From NCBI RefSeq assembly GCF_003176895.1, contig NZ_QGTD01000003.1, positions 27,793 through 91,792 of the forward strand: a DNA stretch of 64,000 nucleotides, in the 5' to 3' direction. Of the stretch, positions 55,254 to 63,924 are shown in pieces. The notes beneath the pieces are model-generated. The model worked only from the letters and a program-made list of their open reading frames with translations. It made no database searches and was not told the origin of the DNA. Both the position numbers and the translations under genes were made by a program. Numbering within the stretch: position 1 is the stretch's first letter; the number at the start of each line of letters is the position of its first letter. Origin of the DNA: Gracilibacillus dipsosauri. Lineage in GTDB: Bacteria > Bacillota > Bacilli > Bacillales > Amphibacillaceae.

Positions 55254-55627
55254 TCAATTTGTGATAATTTTTTGTTTCCTTTGGTGAAAAATAGTAAAAC
55301 ACCCATCGAGGAATACAGAAAACAATAGGATAATAAGTAATACCAATTCTACATTCATTTTTACAAATAACTCATTGACAAGAAACAAAATAACTAGCAA
55401 AACAAACGTCAGGTTATGTACAACAAAACTCACTTTATACATATTCGATTTATTTCGACTGCTGACATATGCAACACATAGGCTACCAACACAAAACAAT
55501 ACGCAAGCATCCATTCCTCTAAAAAAAGATAGACAATGGAAAGGGACCAAAACAAGAAGGGAAGTAGAATTTTTATTTGGAAGCTCCTCCTTTCTATGGC
55601 GGGATAGTGATGTGTACTACCCTTCAA
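55254..55627 (-). pseudogene. Frameshifted small membrane protein (DUF4181-like)
   Basis: Two overlapping minus-strand frames each give half of a plausible four-helix protein. The first (from 55627) reads IERRSFQIKILLPFLFWSL and a second helix, then ends at 55430. The second continues from about 55450 with MYKVSFVVHNLTFVLLVILF and further helices, to IFHQRKQKIITN at 55254. One base shift near 55440-55460 would join them to ~120 residues, the size of DUF4181 proteins. The gene lies 3 bases after ydbT and before a strong terminator. A sequencing error cannot be excluded. Confidence 0.5.
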
Positions 55628-55630
55628 CCA

Positions 55631-57190
55631 TTATTTCTCCACATCTAGCAGTTGCCATATTTCAAGTCTTTTGGATTCGTTTCTATCATATTGTACATAT
55701 TTCTGCCGTTCATAGTACCATTGATGAAATTGCTTGATAAAAGCTTGTGGCAGATCATCGATTGTCTCTACATGAACCGGAGTGGAACGATTGGTGGTGC
55801 TGATGGATCCCATTCCCCATTTTCGCTGTAGCCAGTTACGGGAGACAGTGAGCTCAATAATTTTGCTTCTCTTTGAAATAAACAACCTTGTCGAAAATCC
55901 ACCATTCCTAAATTGAAATTGGTCTTTATCCACACCAAAGCTTGTATGGTAATAATCTAACACACTACTAGCATTTAGCCAGATAAATACGAGGATGGCG
56001 ATAATCCACCAAGCTTCTTCGACGCCAAAAAGACTTGGCTTAAAAAAATACAATCCGATAAAAGTCCCTATCCATAGCCAGCTTGGTCTAATAATCCTCA
56101 TCCACAACGACATTTTAGGAAGCTTTTGCATCTCCCTTGTACTTAAGGTATAAGAAGGGAGAATTTGCGAAACAAGTTGCATAGCCTTGTCAATCGGTAG
56201 AAACGGGTACAAGGAATTGACATCTACCTCCACCCCGTCATCGCTCGTTTTGGCAGTGCTAATTAATTTTACTTCCGCTAGACCAAAGACCCGTTTCAGC
56301 ATTGTTTGCTTTACCTCCAATGCTTGTACCTTTTTCTTCTCAATCGAAAAATAGGTTTCCTCTAGAACTCCCCTTTGGATAAAAATATGGGTATCATTTG
56401 AGGATATTTCAAATTTCCCGTAACGAATCATTGTTCGAAGCATTCCAACAACTACGGAAATCATAACGGCTAGAATAAGAACTGTAAGCAGGAACCATTG
56501 ATTGTTTAATATCTTCTCTAACATTCCTTGCACTTTTTCGTCATCAGGAAGAAAGGGCTGTAAGTTCTCATAGAGTCCAGATAAGATTGGGATTAGCGCC
56601 AAAAAGCTTAGTGAAGTGAAGCTTGCCTTGATAAGATCCTTATTCGATGATTGAAAATGGATGGTACGATTATCTAACTCATTATCTTCATCCACCATTT
56701 CTTTTACCACACCCGAGCTTTCTTCCACTACTTTCTCCTCAGCTATCTCTACCTTTTCTTCTCCCACTTCCACTAAATCGATTAGCTGAGCTGCTTGTTC
56801 CTTCGTAAGCACCTCAAAAACGATGGAATCATCGTCACCGTCCATTGCGGTCTCAAATGTAAGAGAAGTGAGGCCTAAGAGCGCATGAAAGAAAGATTTT
56901 TCCCTTCGCACATTTTGCACCTTCGAGAATGGAATCGTTTGGTTCTTTTTCGTCCAAACACCTGATTCCAAATAAAAACTCTGATTCTTCACTTCATACT
57001 TCCGTGTCCACCAGTTAAAAAATATATGAAGAAATTGGTAAAGGACAGATAACACAAAAATATATCTTCCATATTCAAATAACCAAAAATCAGATCCCCT
57101 TTTCCAGACAAAGAGAAGTAATGCTAAAATAATAGAATTTCGGATCAACTGATAGATTTGGTATAAAATCGTCAAGGGATGATATCTCAT
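55631..57190 (-). CDS. ydbT: YdbT-like bacterial PH domain membrane protein
   Basis: The 519-residue membrane protein has several helices and three bPH2 domains (first about 60-140, QSFYLESGVWTKKNQTIPFSKVQNV; then after 245, GKFEISSNDTHIFIQRGVLEE; then about 420-500). The layout matches Bacillus YdbT, which with YdbS contributes to resistance to some peptide antibiotics (for example amylocyclicin, as I recall). An acidic insertion at 150-175 is low complexity. Its ATG overlaps the ydbS stop (ATGA), and GGAAG precedes it. Confidence 0.9.
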   Translation of the reverse strand: MRYHPLTILYQIYQLIRNSIILALLLFVWKRGSDFWLFEYGRYIFVLSVLYQFLHIFFNWWTRKYEVKNQSFYLESGVWTKKNQTIPFSKVQNVRREKSFFHALLGLTSLTFETAMDGDDDSIVFEVLTKEQAAQLIDLVEVGEEKVEIAEEKVVEESSGVVKEMVDEDNELDNRTIHFQSSNKDLIKASFTSLSFLALIPILSGLYENLQPFLPDDEKVQGMLEKILNNQWFLLTVLILAVMISVVVGMLRTMIRYGKFEISSNDTHIFIQRGVLEETYFSIEKKKVQALEVKQTMLKRVFGLAEVKLISTAKTSDDGVEVDVNSLYPFLPIDKAMQLVSQILPSYTLSTREMQKLPKMSLWMRIIRPSWLWIGTFIGLYFFKPSLFGVEEAWWIIAILVFIWLNASSVLDYYHTSFGVDKDQFQFRNGGFSTRLFISKRSKIIELTVSRNWLQRKWGMGSISTTNRSTPVHVETIDDLPQAFIKQFHQWYYERQKYVQYDRNESKRLEIWQLLDVEK

Positions 57191-57678
57191 GTTTGCTCCA
57201 CTTCCTTGATCTTGGCATATTCAGCAATGTTATCTCTCAACTCATAAGCAACCAGTTCTTCTAATGCCGGAATCGAATAGGAGGAGCCCATTGTTTCCAC
57301 CGTAATGGAGCGTAATTGATATCGCCTTAGAATAGGACCCTGTGTAGTGGAGACACCTTGTATTTTTGTCATAGGAATCGTCACCCATTGCTCCTTCCAT
57401 ATCCCTTTTTTGATTTGGAAAAATTCCTCATCCACCTTAAAATACCAGCTTTTATAAAGAAGATCTGGCTCTATAACCCCCCAAATCGACCCTAACACTA
57501 ATACGATCGTTAATGCGATTAGAATCCAACCAATCCAATAGACCCAATCAAAGTAAGCGTCTAGAAAAAATATAACGGCTAGTATGATAATACCTATAAG
57601 GTCTGAGATCAATTCAGTCATTCGCCAAACCTTTGGTGCTTTCTCTGATATTTTTCCAGGTAATGAATGGTCAACCAT
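57187..57678 (-). CDS. ydbS: YdbS-like bacterial PH domain protein
   Basis: The 163-residue protein has two central hydrophobic helices (about 23-62) and one bPH2 domain (WYFKVDEEFFQIKKGIWKEQWVTIPMTKIQGVSTTQGP). It is the partner of YdbT. AAAGGA lies 8 bases before the ATG, and the gene overlaps the DUF418 gene by 8 bases, so the three form one operon. Confidence 0.9.
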   Translation of the reverse strand: MVDHSLPGKISEKAPKVWRMTELISDLIGIIILAVIFFLDAYFDWVYWIGWILIALTIVLVLGSIWGVIEPDLLYKSWYFKVDEEFFQIKKGIWKEQWVTIPMTKIQGVSTTQGPILRRYQLRSITVETMGSSYSIPALEELVAYELRDNIAEYAKIKEVEQT

Positions 57679-58852
57679 TTACAACATCCTTTACTTCAAT
57701 TTTTGGTTTGGAGCGTACATTCCAGTATACAAACATTCTCATTACTCTCTCTAAGGGACCTTGCTTAAATCGTTTCATATACCAATGGCTTGCGACGACT
57801 TGGATCGTATAAACAGATAATCCGAATAATATCCCAAGCCAGATACCCATTTTCGCAAACAAGCCAAGTCCATATCCATAAAAGACGGTCGTACAGATCA
57901 TCGTCTGTAAAATATAGTTAGAGAGAGAAAGCTTCCCTACCTTCTCAAAAGCCCTCATTACCCTATGATCATGAAACTTACTATATAAATAAGCAAACAA
58001 GAAAATATACCCTATTGCTAGAATACTCCCACCAATAAGGGAGAAGTCAACAAAGCTAGTGAATGCTGGGGAAAGCTTAGCTAAAATACCAATCGGAATC
58101 AAGATAATGGCTGTCATGGCATAATTTTTTCTTTTATTCTGAAAATCGACTAGCCAGCCTTTATGAGCAGCGTACATCCCTAACAAAAACAGTGGCAAAA
58201 TCGTAACAGGTGCTAGCAAAAGCACAACGAATATTTCGATATCACCTAATTCCATTGGATCTTCATGGAAGCGATGATTCATAATTTCCGTATAGCTTCC
58301 GTTTTGATAAATAGTGAATGTTTCCTTTAAATATTCTTGAATCGTATCCTCTGAATACAAGATATCATTACCTAGATCCTCACCACCAAAGCTTAGTAGA
58401 AAGAGGATCGCAAATGTTATGACCATCCAAATAAAGATGGTCTTAGCTTTTCTTTTTAAAAACAACAATAGCACGATACCCATTAATCCATAAGTGAAAA
58501 GAATATCCCCTTCCCACAAGAAAAAAGTATGTAGAAGTCCAAAAACTACTAAGGCTAGAAAGCGTCTAAAAAAATATCGTTTCACCGGCAGTTGTCTTTG
58601 CTGTAGCTTTGTCATCATTAGAATAAGTGCATATCCGAATAGAAATGCGAAGATTGGCATAAAGGAAGTTTCCACTAGAATCTTCGTTACATGATAGCCG
58701 GCTAAATCCCATTTTGGTAAATCAAAAAAAGCTATTTCATCCTTGCCATAGATTCCATATTGAAAAATGAGTAGATTGGCTAACAAAATTCCAAATAGGC
58801 TGAAACCTCTCAAACCATCAATCAACGAAATTCTTTCCGTTTTTATATTCAT
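57671..58852 (-). CDS. DUF418 family membrane protein (YeiB-like)
   Basis: The 393-residue integral membrane protein has ten or so helices. It begins RISLIDGLRGFSLFGILLANLL and has the C-terminal DUF418 domain (GKLSLSNYILQTMICTTVFYGYGLGLF; WYMKRFKQGPLERVMRMF). Members are thought to act in envelope or transport functions, but no activity is established. AAAGGAGC precedes the ATG. It is the first gene of the DUF418-ydbS-ydbT operon, which suggests an envelope-stress role. Confidence 0.88.
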   Translation of the reverse strand: MNIKTERISLIDGLRGFSLFGILLANLLIFQYGIYGKDEIAFFDLPKWDLAGYHVTKILVETSFMPIFAFLFGYALILMMTKLQQRQLPVKRYFFRRFLALVVFGLLHTFFLWEGDILFTYGLMGIVLLLFLKRKAKTIFIWMVITFAILFLLSFGGEDLGNDILYSEDTIQEYLKETFTIYQNGSYTEIMNHRFHEDPMELGDIEIFVVLLLAPVTILPLFLLGMYAAHKGWLVDFQNKRKNYAMTAIILIPIGILAKLSPAFTSFVDFSLIGGSILAIGYIFLFAYLYSKFHDHRVMRAFEKVGKLSLSNYILQTMICTTVFYGYGLGLFAKMGIWLGILFGLSVYTIQVVASHWYMKRFKQGPLERVMRMFVYWNVRSKPKIEVKDVVNG

Positions 58853-58929
58853 GGTAGGTTGCTCCTTTGTTGGTCATTATTTTCCATTTAACTATAACGA
58901 ATAATATTTTAAAAATCAATATTTTTTTA

Positions 58930-58959
58930 TTGTTTTACGATAAATTTATATTGTATAAT
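58930..58959 (+). promoter_or_regulatory. Promoter of the DUF2975/HTH pair
   Basis: TTGTTT and TATAAT with an 18-base spacer lie 34 bases before the start of the DUF2975 gene. Confidence 0.5.
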
Positions 58960-58992
58960 AGGATATATAAAGATTTAGATGAGGTGGAGAAA

Positions 58993-59565
58993 TTGAATTT
59001 CAAAGTGCTATTTAAAGTGGCATCAATTATTTGTCTAATAGGTTTTTATTTATTTATTCCAATAACAATTTTTGTGATAGCCTATCACATTGGCTACATC
59101 TGGTTTCCAGAAACCAGCTTCACGAAAAGCTTCGGTATTTATGAACCCATGGTTAGTTATTTAACGATTACATTTACCGAACAACCAGAGCTTATCATGG
59201 AAGAAAATTATCAGATCCTATCCTTTTTCAGCTCTATTACACTTTTTTTGACAGGTTTAATTCTCTTTTGGGTTTTGTATAAACTGTTTCAAAACATACA
59301 CAAGGAAAGCCTATTTGTCGATAAAAATGTCATTTTATTTTATTGGTTAGGATGGACCATGCTTATTTTAGGTACTATTTCTTTTTATTTGGATGGACTT
59401 CTCTTTGACAAAACATTAGCAATGCTAGAGATTGAAAATGCGACTGTTTCCTTTTCAAATATAGATTATATTGAATCCATATTCTCTGGTATTACCTGTC
59501 TATTGATCGGGGCAGCACTTAAGACAGCCGTAAAAGCAATCGAGGAAAACAAATACACGATATAA
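58993..59565 (+). CDS. DUF2975 family membrane protein
   Basis: The 190-residue protein has four helices (near 10-35, 72-97, 112-132 and 155-175) and the conserved SLFVDKNVILFYWLGW region of DUF2975. I chose the TTG at 58993, with GAGGTGG 5 bases upstream; the frame is open further upstream but lacks signals. It is followed after 8 bases by a small Cro-type regulator, the usual DUF2975/YozG-like pair. Function unknown. Confidence 0.82.
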   Translation: MNFKVLFKVASIICLIGFYLFIPITIFVIAYHIGYIWFPETSFTKSFGIYEPMVSYLTITFTEQPELIMEENYQILSFFSSITLFLTGLILFWVLYKLFQNIHKESLFVDKNVILFYWLGWTMLILGTISFYLDGLLFDKTLAMLEIENATVSFSNIDYIESIFSGITCLLIGAALKTAVKAIEENKYTI

Positions 59566-59573
59566 AGTGAGCG

Positions 59574-59786
59574 ATGGAAATGATTAGAATTAGATTAGAT
59601 GTCATGATGGCAGAGCGTAAAATGTCGTTAAATGAATTATCTGAAAAGGTAGGGATCACCCCTGCCAATTTATCCATTTTAAAAAATGAAAAAGGGAAAG
59701 CGATTCGAATCAGTACGCTTGATGCACTTTGTAGAGTGTTGGAATGTCAGCCTGGTGATTTGTTGGAGTATACAGAGGATGAATAA
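59574..59786 (+). CDS. Small XRE/Cro-type regulator (YozG-like)
   Basis: A 70-residue helix-turn-helix protein covering one DNA-binding domain (IRIRLDVMMAERKMSLNELS, EKVGITPANLSILKNEKGKA, LCRVLECQPGDLLEY). The start could be the ATG at 59574 or at 59580; GTGAG is better spaced for the second. It probably represses its own operon with the DUF2975 protein as membrane partner. Confidence 0.88.
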   Translation: MEMIRIRLDVMMAERKMSLNELSEKVGITPANLSILKNEKGKAIRISTLDALCRVLECQPGDLLEYTEDE

Positions 59787-59887
59787 TCTAAGTATATCTT
59801 GAGCAATCGAGAAGAAATCCTTGGTGGTCGTTTATGATAAACTGTTGGTGAATGAATTTTATTATCTTTTGTTAAGGAGGTTAGAAC

Positions 59888-60334
59888 ATGAATAATTCAG
59901 TTCATGATAATGTCCTAAAGCTCTATCAAACACTAATAGATGCTTGGAATAATCGTGATGCAAAAAAAATGGCTGAACAATTCACAGAACAGGGAGTACA
60001 AATTGGCTTTGACGGAAGCAAGGTAATTGGACAAGAGGAAATATTTTCACACCTTACCCCCATCTTTGAGGATCATCCTACTGCCCCTTTTATTACTAAG
60101 GTTAAGAATATAAGGTCTTTGGGGAGTAATACCGTAATTTTACATGCTATTTCCGGGATGGTTCCACCTGGAAAAACAGATATTGAGCCTGCAACGAATG
60201 CTCATCAAACACTAGTTGCCGTGAAAAAGGGGAGTGATTGGCGTATTGAGCTCTTTCAAAATACCCCCGCTCAATTTCATGGTAGACCCGAGCTAGTTGA
60301 GGAAATGACTGAAGAGTTAAGTCAGTTACTTTAG
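59888..60334 (+). CDS. SnoaL/DUF4440 (SgcJ/EcaC-like) NTF2-fold protein
   Basis: Small cytosolic alpha+beta barrel of 148 residues. The NTF2-like start VLKLYQTLIDAWNNRDAKKMAEQFTEQGVQIGFDG and the C-terminal VAVKKGSDWRIELFQNTPAQFHGRPE are typical of the SgcJ/EcaC group. TTAAGGAGG precedes the ATG. The catalytic role of these proteins is largely unknown. Single gene. Confidence 0.87.
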   Translation: MNNSVHDNVLKLYQTLIDAWNNRDAKKMAEQFTEQGVQIGFDGSKVIGQEEIFSHLTPIFEDHPTAPFITKVKNIRSLGSNTVILHAISGMVPPGKTDIEPATNAHQTLVAVKKGSDWRIELFQNTPAQFHGRPELVEEMTEELSQLL

Positions 60335-60461
60335 ACTGTTCTTTAAAGATCGATAAAGTAACCAACATCCATCAAAAGTTTTATCTTATTCTAAAAGGAG
60401 GGCGAAGCTACATATATTTTGGACCAGAACAAAGTTCTATCCTGTTCGTCTATCTCTAAAA

Positions 60462-60495
60462 ATTTTAGCAGGAGCCAAGACTTACTGTGCTCCTA
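60462..60495 (-). terminator. Weak hairpin after the 34-residue CxxC gene
   Basis: AGGAGC pairs with GCTCCT on the minus strand, and a short T-run follows after a few bases. It begins 17 bases past the stop of the small gene. Confidence 0.45.
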
Positions 60496-60511
60496 CTTCC
60501 TTTCTTTGTCT

Positions 60512-60616
60512 TACTTCTTTAACTTTTTGCCACATCTTACACAATGGTCATCATATATTGAAATTTTATGAATACCTCTCATTTTACATTTTATTATTTT
60601 CTTTAACCATTCCACC
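60512..60616 (-). CDS. Small basic protein with a CxxC motif, 34 residues
   Basis: Not detected by usual length limits. From a GTG at 60616 with AGGAGG 7 bases upstream it reads VEWLKKIIKCKMRGIHKISI, then a DDHCVRCGKKLKK end. The CxxCGK pair resembles a half zinc ribbon, and ten lysines make it strongly basic. The optimal ribosome site and codon use are the main support. No relatives recognised. The rest of the 60335-60986 gap contains only the cre and the ribosome site of the PL11 gene. Confidence 0.5.
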
Positions 60617-60855
60617 AGAATACCTCCTCTTCTCCGTTGAGCTCTAGGCTCCCTTCTCTAGGAGTCATGCGTGAATGTAAAAATAATCGTCCCTTATAAA
60701 TTCGAATTCATCACCCTGAAACTGGGGGTTTTCTTACATTCCATCCTAACCATTAAAAATCAGTGATCTTTGTTTAAAAATCAGAGATGCTATTGACCGG
60801 AAATTAGTCGGTTATTAAGCTAAGCATAACTTCTATGTTTGTGACTCCCTTAAAA

Positions 60856-60869
60856 TGAAAGCGTTATCA
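60856..60869 (+). promoter_or_regulatory. cre (CcpA) site upstream of the PL11 lyase
   Basis: TGAAAGCGTTATCA matches TGWNANCGNTNWCA at all defined positions, 118 bases before the start codon. It is almost the same as the cre of the GH43 operon at 14628, so the two loci are probably co-regulated by glucose. Confidence 0.8.
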
Positions 60870-60986
60870 AACTAAAGGACTAGATGGTTGGTATGCCTTA
60901 AGGAGGTGATAAATGGAAAAGTTAGAGATTTTGACCTACACCTCAGACTTACATATAGATCAATGATAACAGGAGGGATTTTTGGA

Positions 60987-63902
60987 ATGAAGAGAATTTC
61001 TGTATTACTGATTATCGTCATGATGGTAAGCCTTCTACCCGTATCCAAACCCGAGATTTATGCAGAGATGGATGATGCTTATCTATTTGATTTCGGTTCA
61101 GAGGGTAGTCCTGTAGCAGAAGGTTATGAACAAGTGAGCAATTCCATGCTATATGAGGAAGCAAGAGGTTATGGCTTGGATAAAACAGTTGACCAACGTG
61201 ACAGAGGAAAGCCCGATGACGTGAGACGTGATTTTATCATTGGGGAAGATTACACTTTTACGCTTGATATACCGAATGGCGAATATTTTGTCCGAATCAT
61301 TGCAGGTGATGAGATTGCCTTTAATCGTTCCAGCTTTATCATTAATGGTCAAGATCATGGAAACATTACCTCAGATGGTGGGGAATTTGCTGAATTAACA
61401 ACAAATGTAACCATTACAGACGAGAAATTAACGATTAATATTGGGGAGAATGGACGAATTAATGGCTTAGAAATTGTGCCAATGACAGCCATTGATACCT
61501 TAGCAATCGATGCGATTACCTATTCCCCCGATAGCACTGTAAGCTTATCATGGGAGCCAAACTCCGCTGCAAGCTATTATACTATTTATCGTAAACCAAA
61601 AGATGCTGACACGTATGAGAAAATCGATGAAACAACTGATACAAGCTTCACCGACACATCTGTAGAAATTGGTTATTCCTATACGTATGCAGTAACAAGT
61701 GTACATCAGTCGGGAATAGAATCAGAAAAAAGTAATGAAGTAACCGCCAAAATAGTAAATGATGAGGTAGCACCACCTCAAGCACCAACTGGAATATCTG
61801 TGGAGGATTTAGAGCTAGAAAAAGTAGCATTAAGCTGGGATCCGGAAGAAAATGCAAACCAATATTATATTTATCGGGCTAGCTACGATCCTGATGATTA
61901 TCCAGAAGGTGCGGTTACATTTGAAAGAATTGGATCTACAACAAAGACAAGCTTTACTGATGAAAGTGTTTTAACCTATAACCACTATTATTACCAGGTG
62001 CGAGCGGTCAATGATGGCGGAATATCAGAAGCATCAGAAGTGGTGGAATCTCCTATTACAGAAGTGTTAAAACGACAAATGGAGCAATTAGACCGTGCAT
62101 TAGTTGCAGTCGAATCCGATGATGGGGTTTATGTTGGCTGGAAGATGCTTGGAACCGATCCAAAGGATGTGAAGTTTCATCTGTTCCGTGATGGTAAAAA
62201 AGTAAATAAAAAGCCAATTGAAAACAGTACGAACTTTTTTGATGAAAACGGAACTGCAGATTCCACTTATCAAGTACGAGTAATCAAAGGTAGTGGCTCC
62301 AAATTAACGAAAAAGGCAAAGGTTTGGTCGAAAAATTATTTAAGTGTCGCACTAGATAAACCAGAGGGTGGCACTACCCCAGACGGTGTGGAATATACCT
62401 ATAGTGCCAATGATGCAAGTGTTGGGGACCTTGATGGTGATGGAGAATATGAAATCGTCTTAAAATGGGATCCATCGAATTCGAAGGACAACTCCCAAAG
62501 CGGCTATACCGGAAATGTTTATCTTGATGCATATGAGCTAGATGGAACGAAATTGTGGCGTTTAGATTTAGGAAAAAACATTCGTGCTGGCGCCCACTAT
62601 ACCCAATTCCTTGTCTATGATTTTGATGGTAACGGAAAGTCTGAGGTTGTATTGAAAACAGGAGATGGAACCATTGATGGGCAAGGGAATGTCATTGGCG
62701 ATCAAGAAGCAGATTATCGTAATAGTAGCGGCTTTGTTCTTGAAGGACCGGAATACTTAACCGTATTCGAAGGAGCAACAGGAAAAGCACTTTCGACTGT
62801 TGATTACACTCCTCCAAGAGGGAATTTGAATGACTGGGGAGATAACTATGGTAATAGAGCAGACCGCTTCTTAGCTGGCGTTGCCTATCTTGATGGAGAA
62901 CGTCCAAGTATTATTATGGCTCGTGGCTATTATACGAGAGCCGTACTTGCAGCCTACAACTGGCGTGATGGTGAATTGTCACTTGAATGGGTTTTTGATA
63001 GTGATGACGAAGGTAATGAAGAATATGCAGGTCAAGGGAATCACCAATTAGCAGTAGCCGATGTTGATCAGGATAAAAAAGATGAAATCATCTATGGAGC
63101 CTCTGTCATTGATGATGATGGTACAGGCTTGTATTCAACTGGCTGGGGACATGGGGATGCCCTACATGTCAGTGACCTAGATCCTAATCACCCCGGATTA
63201 GAAATTTTTCAGCCACACGAAAGCACGCAAATCCCCATTGGCTATGGGATACGTGATGCAGCAACAGGTGAAAAGCTATTCGGCGTTGACCTTAGATCTG
63301 ATGTTGGTCGAGGCTTAGCAGCAGATATCGACCCACGTTATGATGGTGCAGAATTTTGGGCCTCGACTAGCTGGGATGGAAGTGCGGGAAATGGACTACA
63401 TGCAGCAAACGGAGAACTTATTTCACAAGAAAAGCCACGCTCGATCAATCATGCTGTTTGGTGGGATGGAGACCTCGGCCGTGAATTACTGGACCATACC
63501 TTTGATCCAGACAATGATCCACATGGTGTAGGTCGGATTGATAAATGGGACTATGAAAAAGAGGAGCTTGTAAACTTACTAACACCAGAAGGAACAAGAA
63601 CTAATAACTGGACGAAAGGTAACCCGTCTCTCCAAGCCGACATTTTTGGCGATTGGCGTGAGGAAGTGATTTGGCCATCTTCAGATAGTGAAGAATTACG
63701 AATATATACGACAACCGATTTAACAGATGAAAAAATTTATACACTAATGCACGATCCTGTCTATCGATTATCTGTTGCATGGCAAAATGTCGCTTATAAT
63801 CAACCTCCACACACTGGTTTCTTCTTAGGCTACAACATGAAAGAAGCACAAAGACCAGATATTGTAACAGGTGATAAATTATTTGGGCGAGACAAGGAGT
63901 GA
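60987..63902 (+). CDS. Secreted rhamnogalacturonan lyase (PL11) with Fn3 modules
   Basis: Extracellular enzyme that cleaves rhamnogalacturonan-I by beta-elimination. It has 971 residues: signal peptide 1-26, a malectin-like carbohydrate-binding domain 32-165 (AYLFDFGSEGSPVAEGY), two fibronectin III domains at 173-257 and 266-355, and the PL11 eight-bladed propeller at 362-965. The catalytic part has calcium-type repeats (SVGDLDGDGEYE, VYDFDGNGKSE, AVADVDQDKKDE) and NHAVWWDGD. I chose the ATG at 60987 because AGGAGGG precedes it; the open frame from 60888 lacks a signal peptide at its start. No anchor at the C-terminus, so it is freely secreted. Confidence 0.94.
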   Translation: MKRISVLLIIVMMVSLLPVSKPEIYAEMDDAYLFDFGSEGSPVAEGYEQVSNSMLYEEARGYGLDKTVDQRDRGKPDDVRRDFIIGEDYTFTLDIPNGEYFVRIIAGDEIAFNRSSFIINGQDHGNITSDGGEFAELTTNVTITDEKLTINIGENGRINGLEIVPMTAIDTLAIDAITYSPDSTVSLSWEPNSAASYYTIYRKPKDADTYEKIDETTDTSFTDTSVEIGYSYTYAVTSVHQSGIESEKSNEVTAKIVNDEVAPPQAPTGISVEDLELEKVALSWDPEENANQYYIYRASYDPDDYPEGAVTFERIGSTTKTSFTDESVLTYNHYYYQVRAVNDGGISEASEVVESPITEVLKRQMEQLDRALVAVESDDGVYVGWKMLGTDPKDVKFHLFRDGKKVNKKPIENSTNFFDENGTADSTYQVRVIKGSGSKLTKKAKVWSKNYLSVALDKPEGGTTPDGVEYTYSANDASVGDLDGDGEYEIVLKWDPSNSKDNSQSGYTGNVYLDAYELDGTKLWRLDLGKNIRAGAHYTQFLVYDFDGNGKSEVVLKTGDGTIDGQGNVIGDQEADYRNSSGFVLEGPEYLTVFEGATGKALSTVDYTPPRGNLNDWGDNYGNRADRFLAGVAYLDGERPSIIMARGYYTRAVLAAYNWRDGELSLEWVFDSDDEGNEEYAGQGNHQLAVADVDQDKKDEIIYGASVIDDDGTGLYSTGWGHGDALHVSDLDPNHPGLEIFQPHESTQIPIGYGIRDAATGEKLFGVDLRSDVGRGLAADIDPRYDGAEFWASTSWDGSAGNGLHAANGELISQEKPRSINHAVWWDGDLGRELLDHTFDPDNDPHGVGRIDKWDYEKEELVNLLTPEGTRTNNWTKGNPSLQADIFGDWREEVIWPSSDSEELRIYTTTDLTDEKIYTLMHDPVYRLSVAWQNVAYNQPPHTGFFLGYNMKEAQRPDIVTGDKLFGRDKE

Positions 63903-63924
63903 TATGGAAACAGCGAGAGAGTTG

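Noticed and set aside
60888..60986. Longer start for the PL11 lyase
   Set aside because: The upstream start is poorly supported and would bury the signal peptide; AGGAGGG precedes the ATG at 60987.
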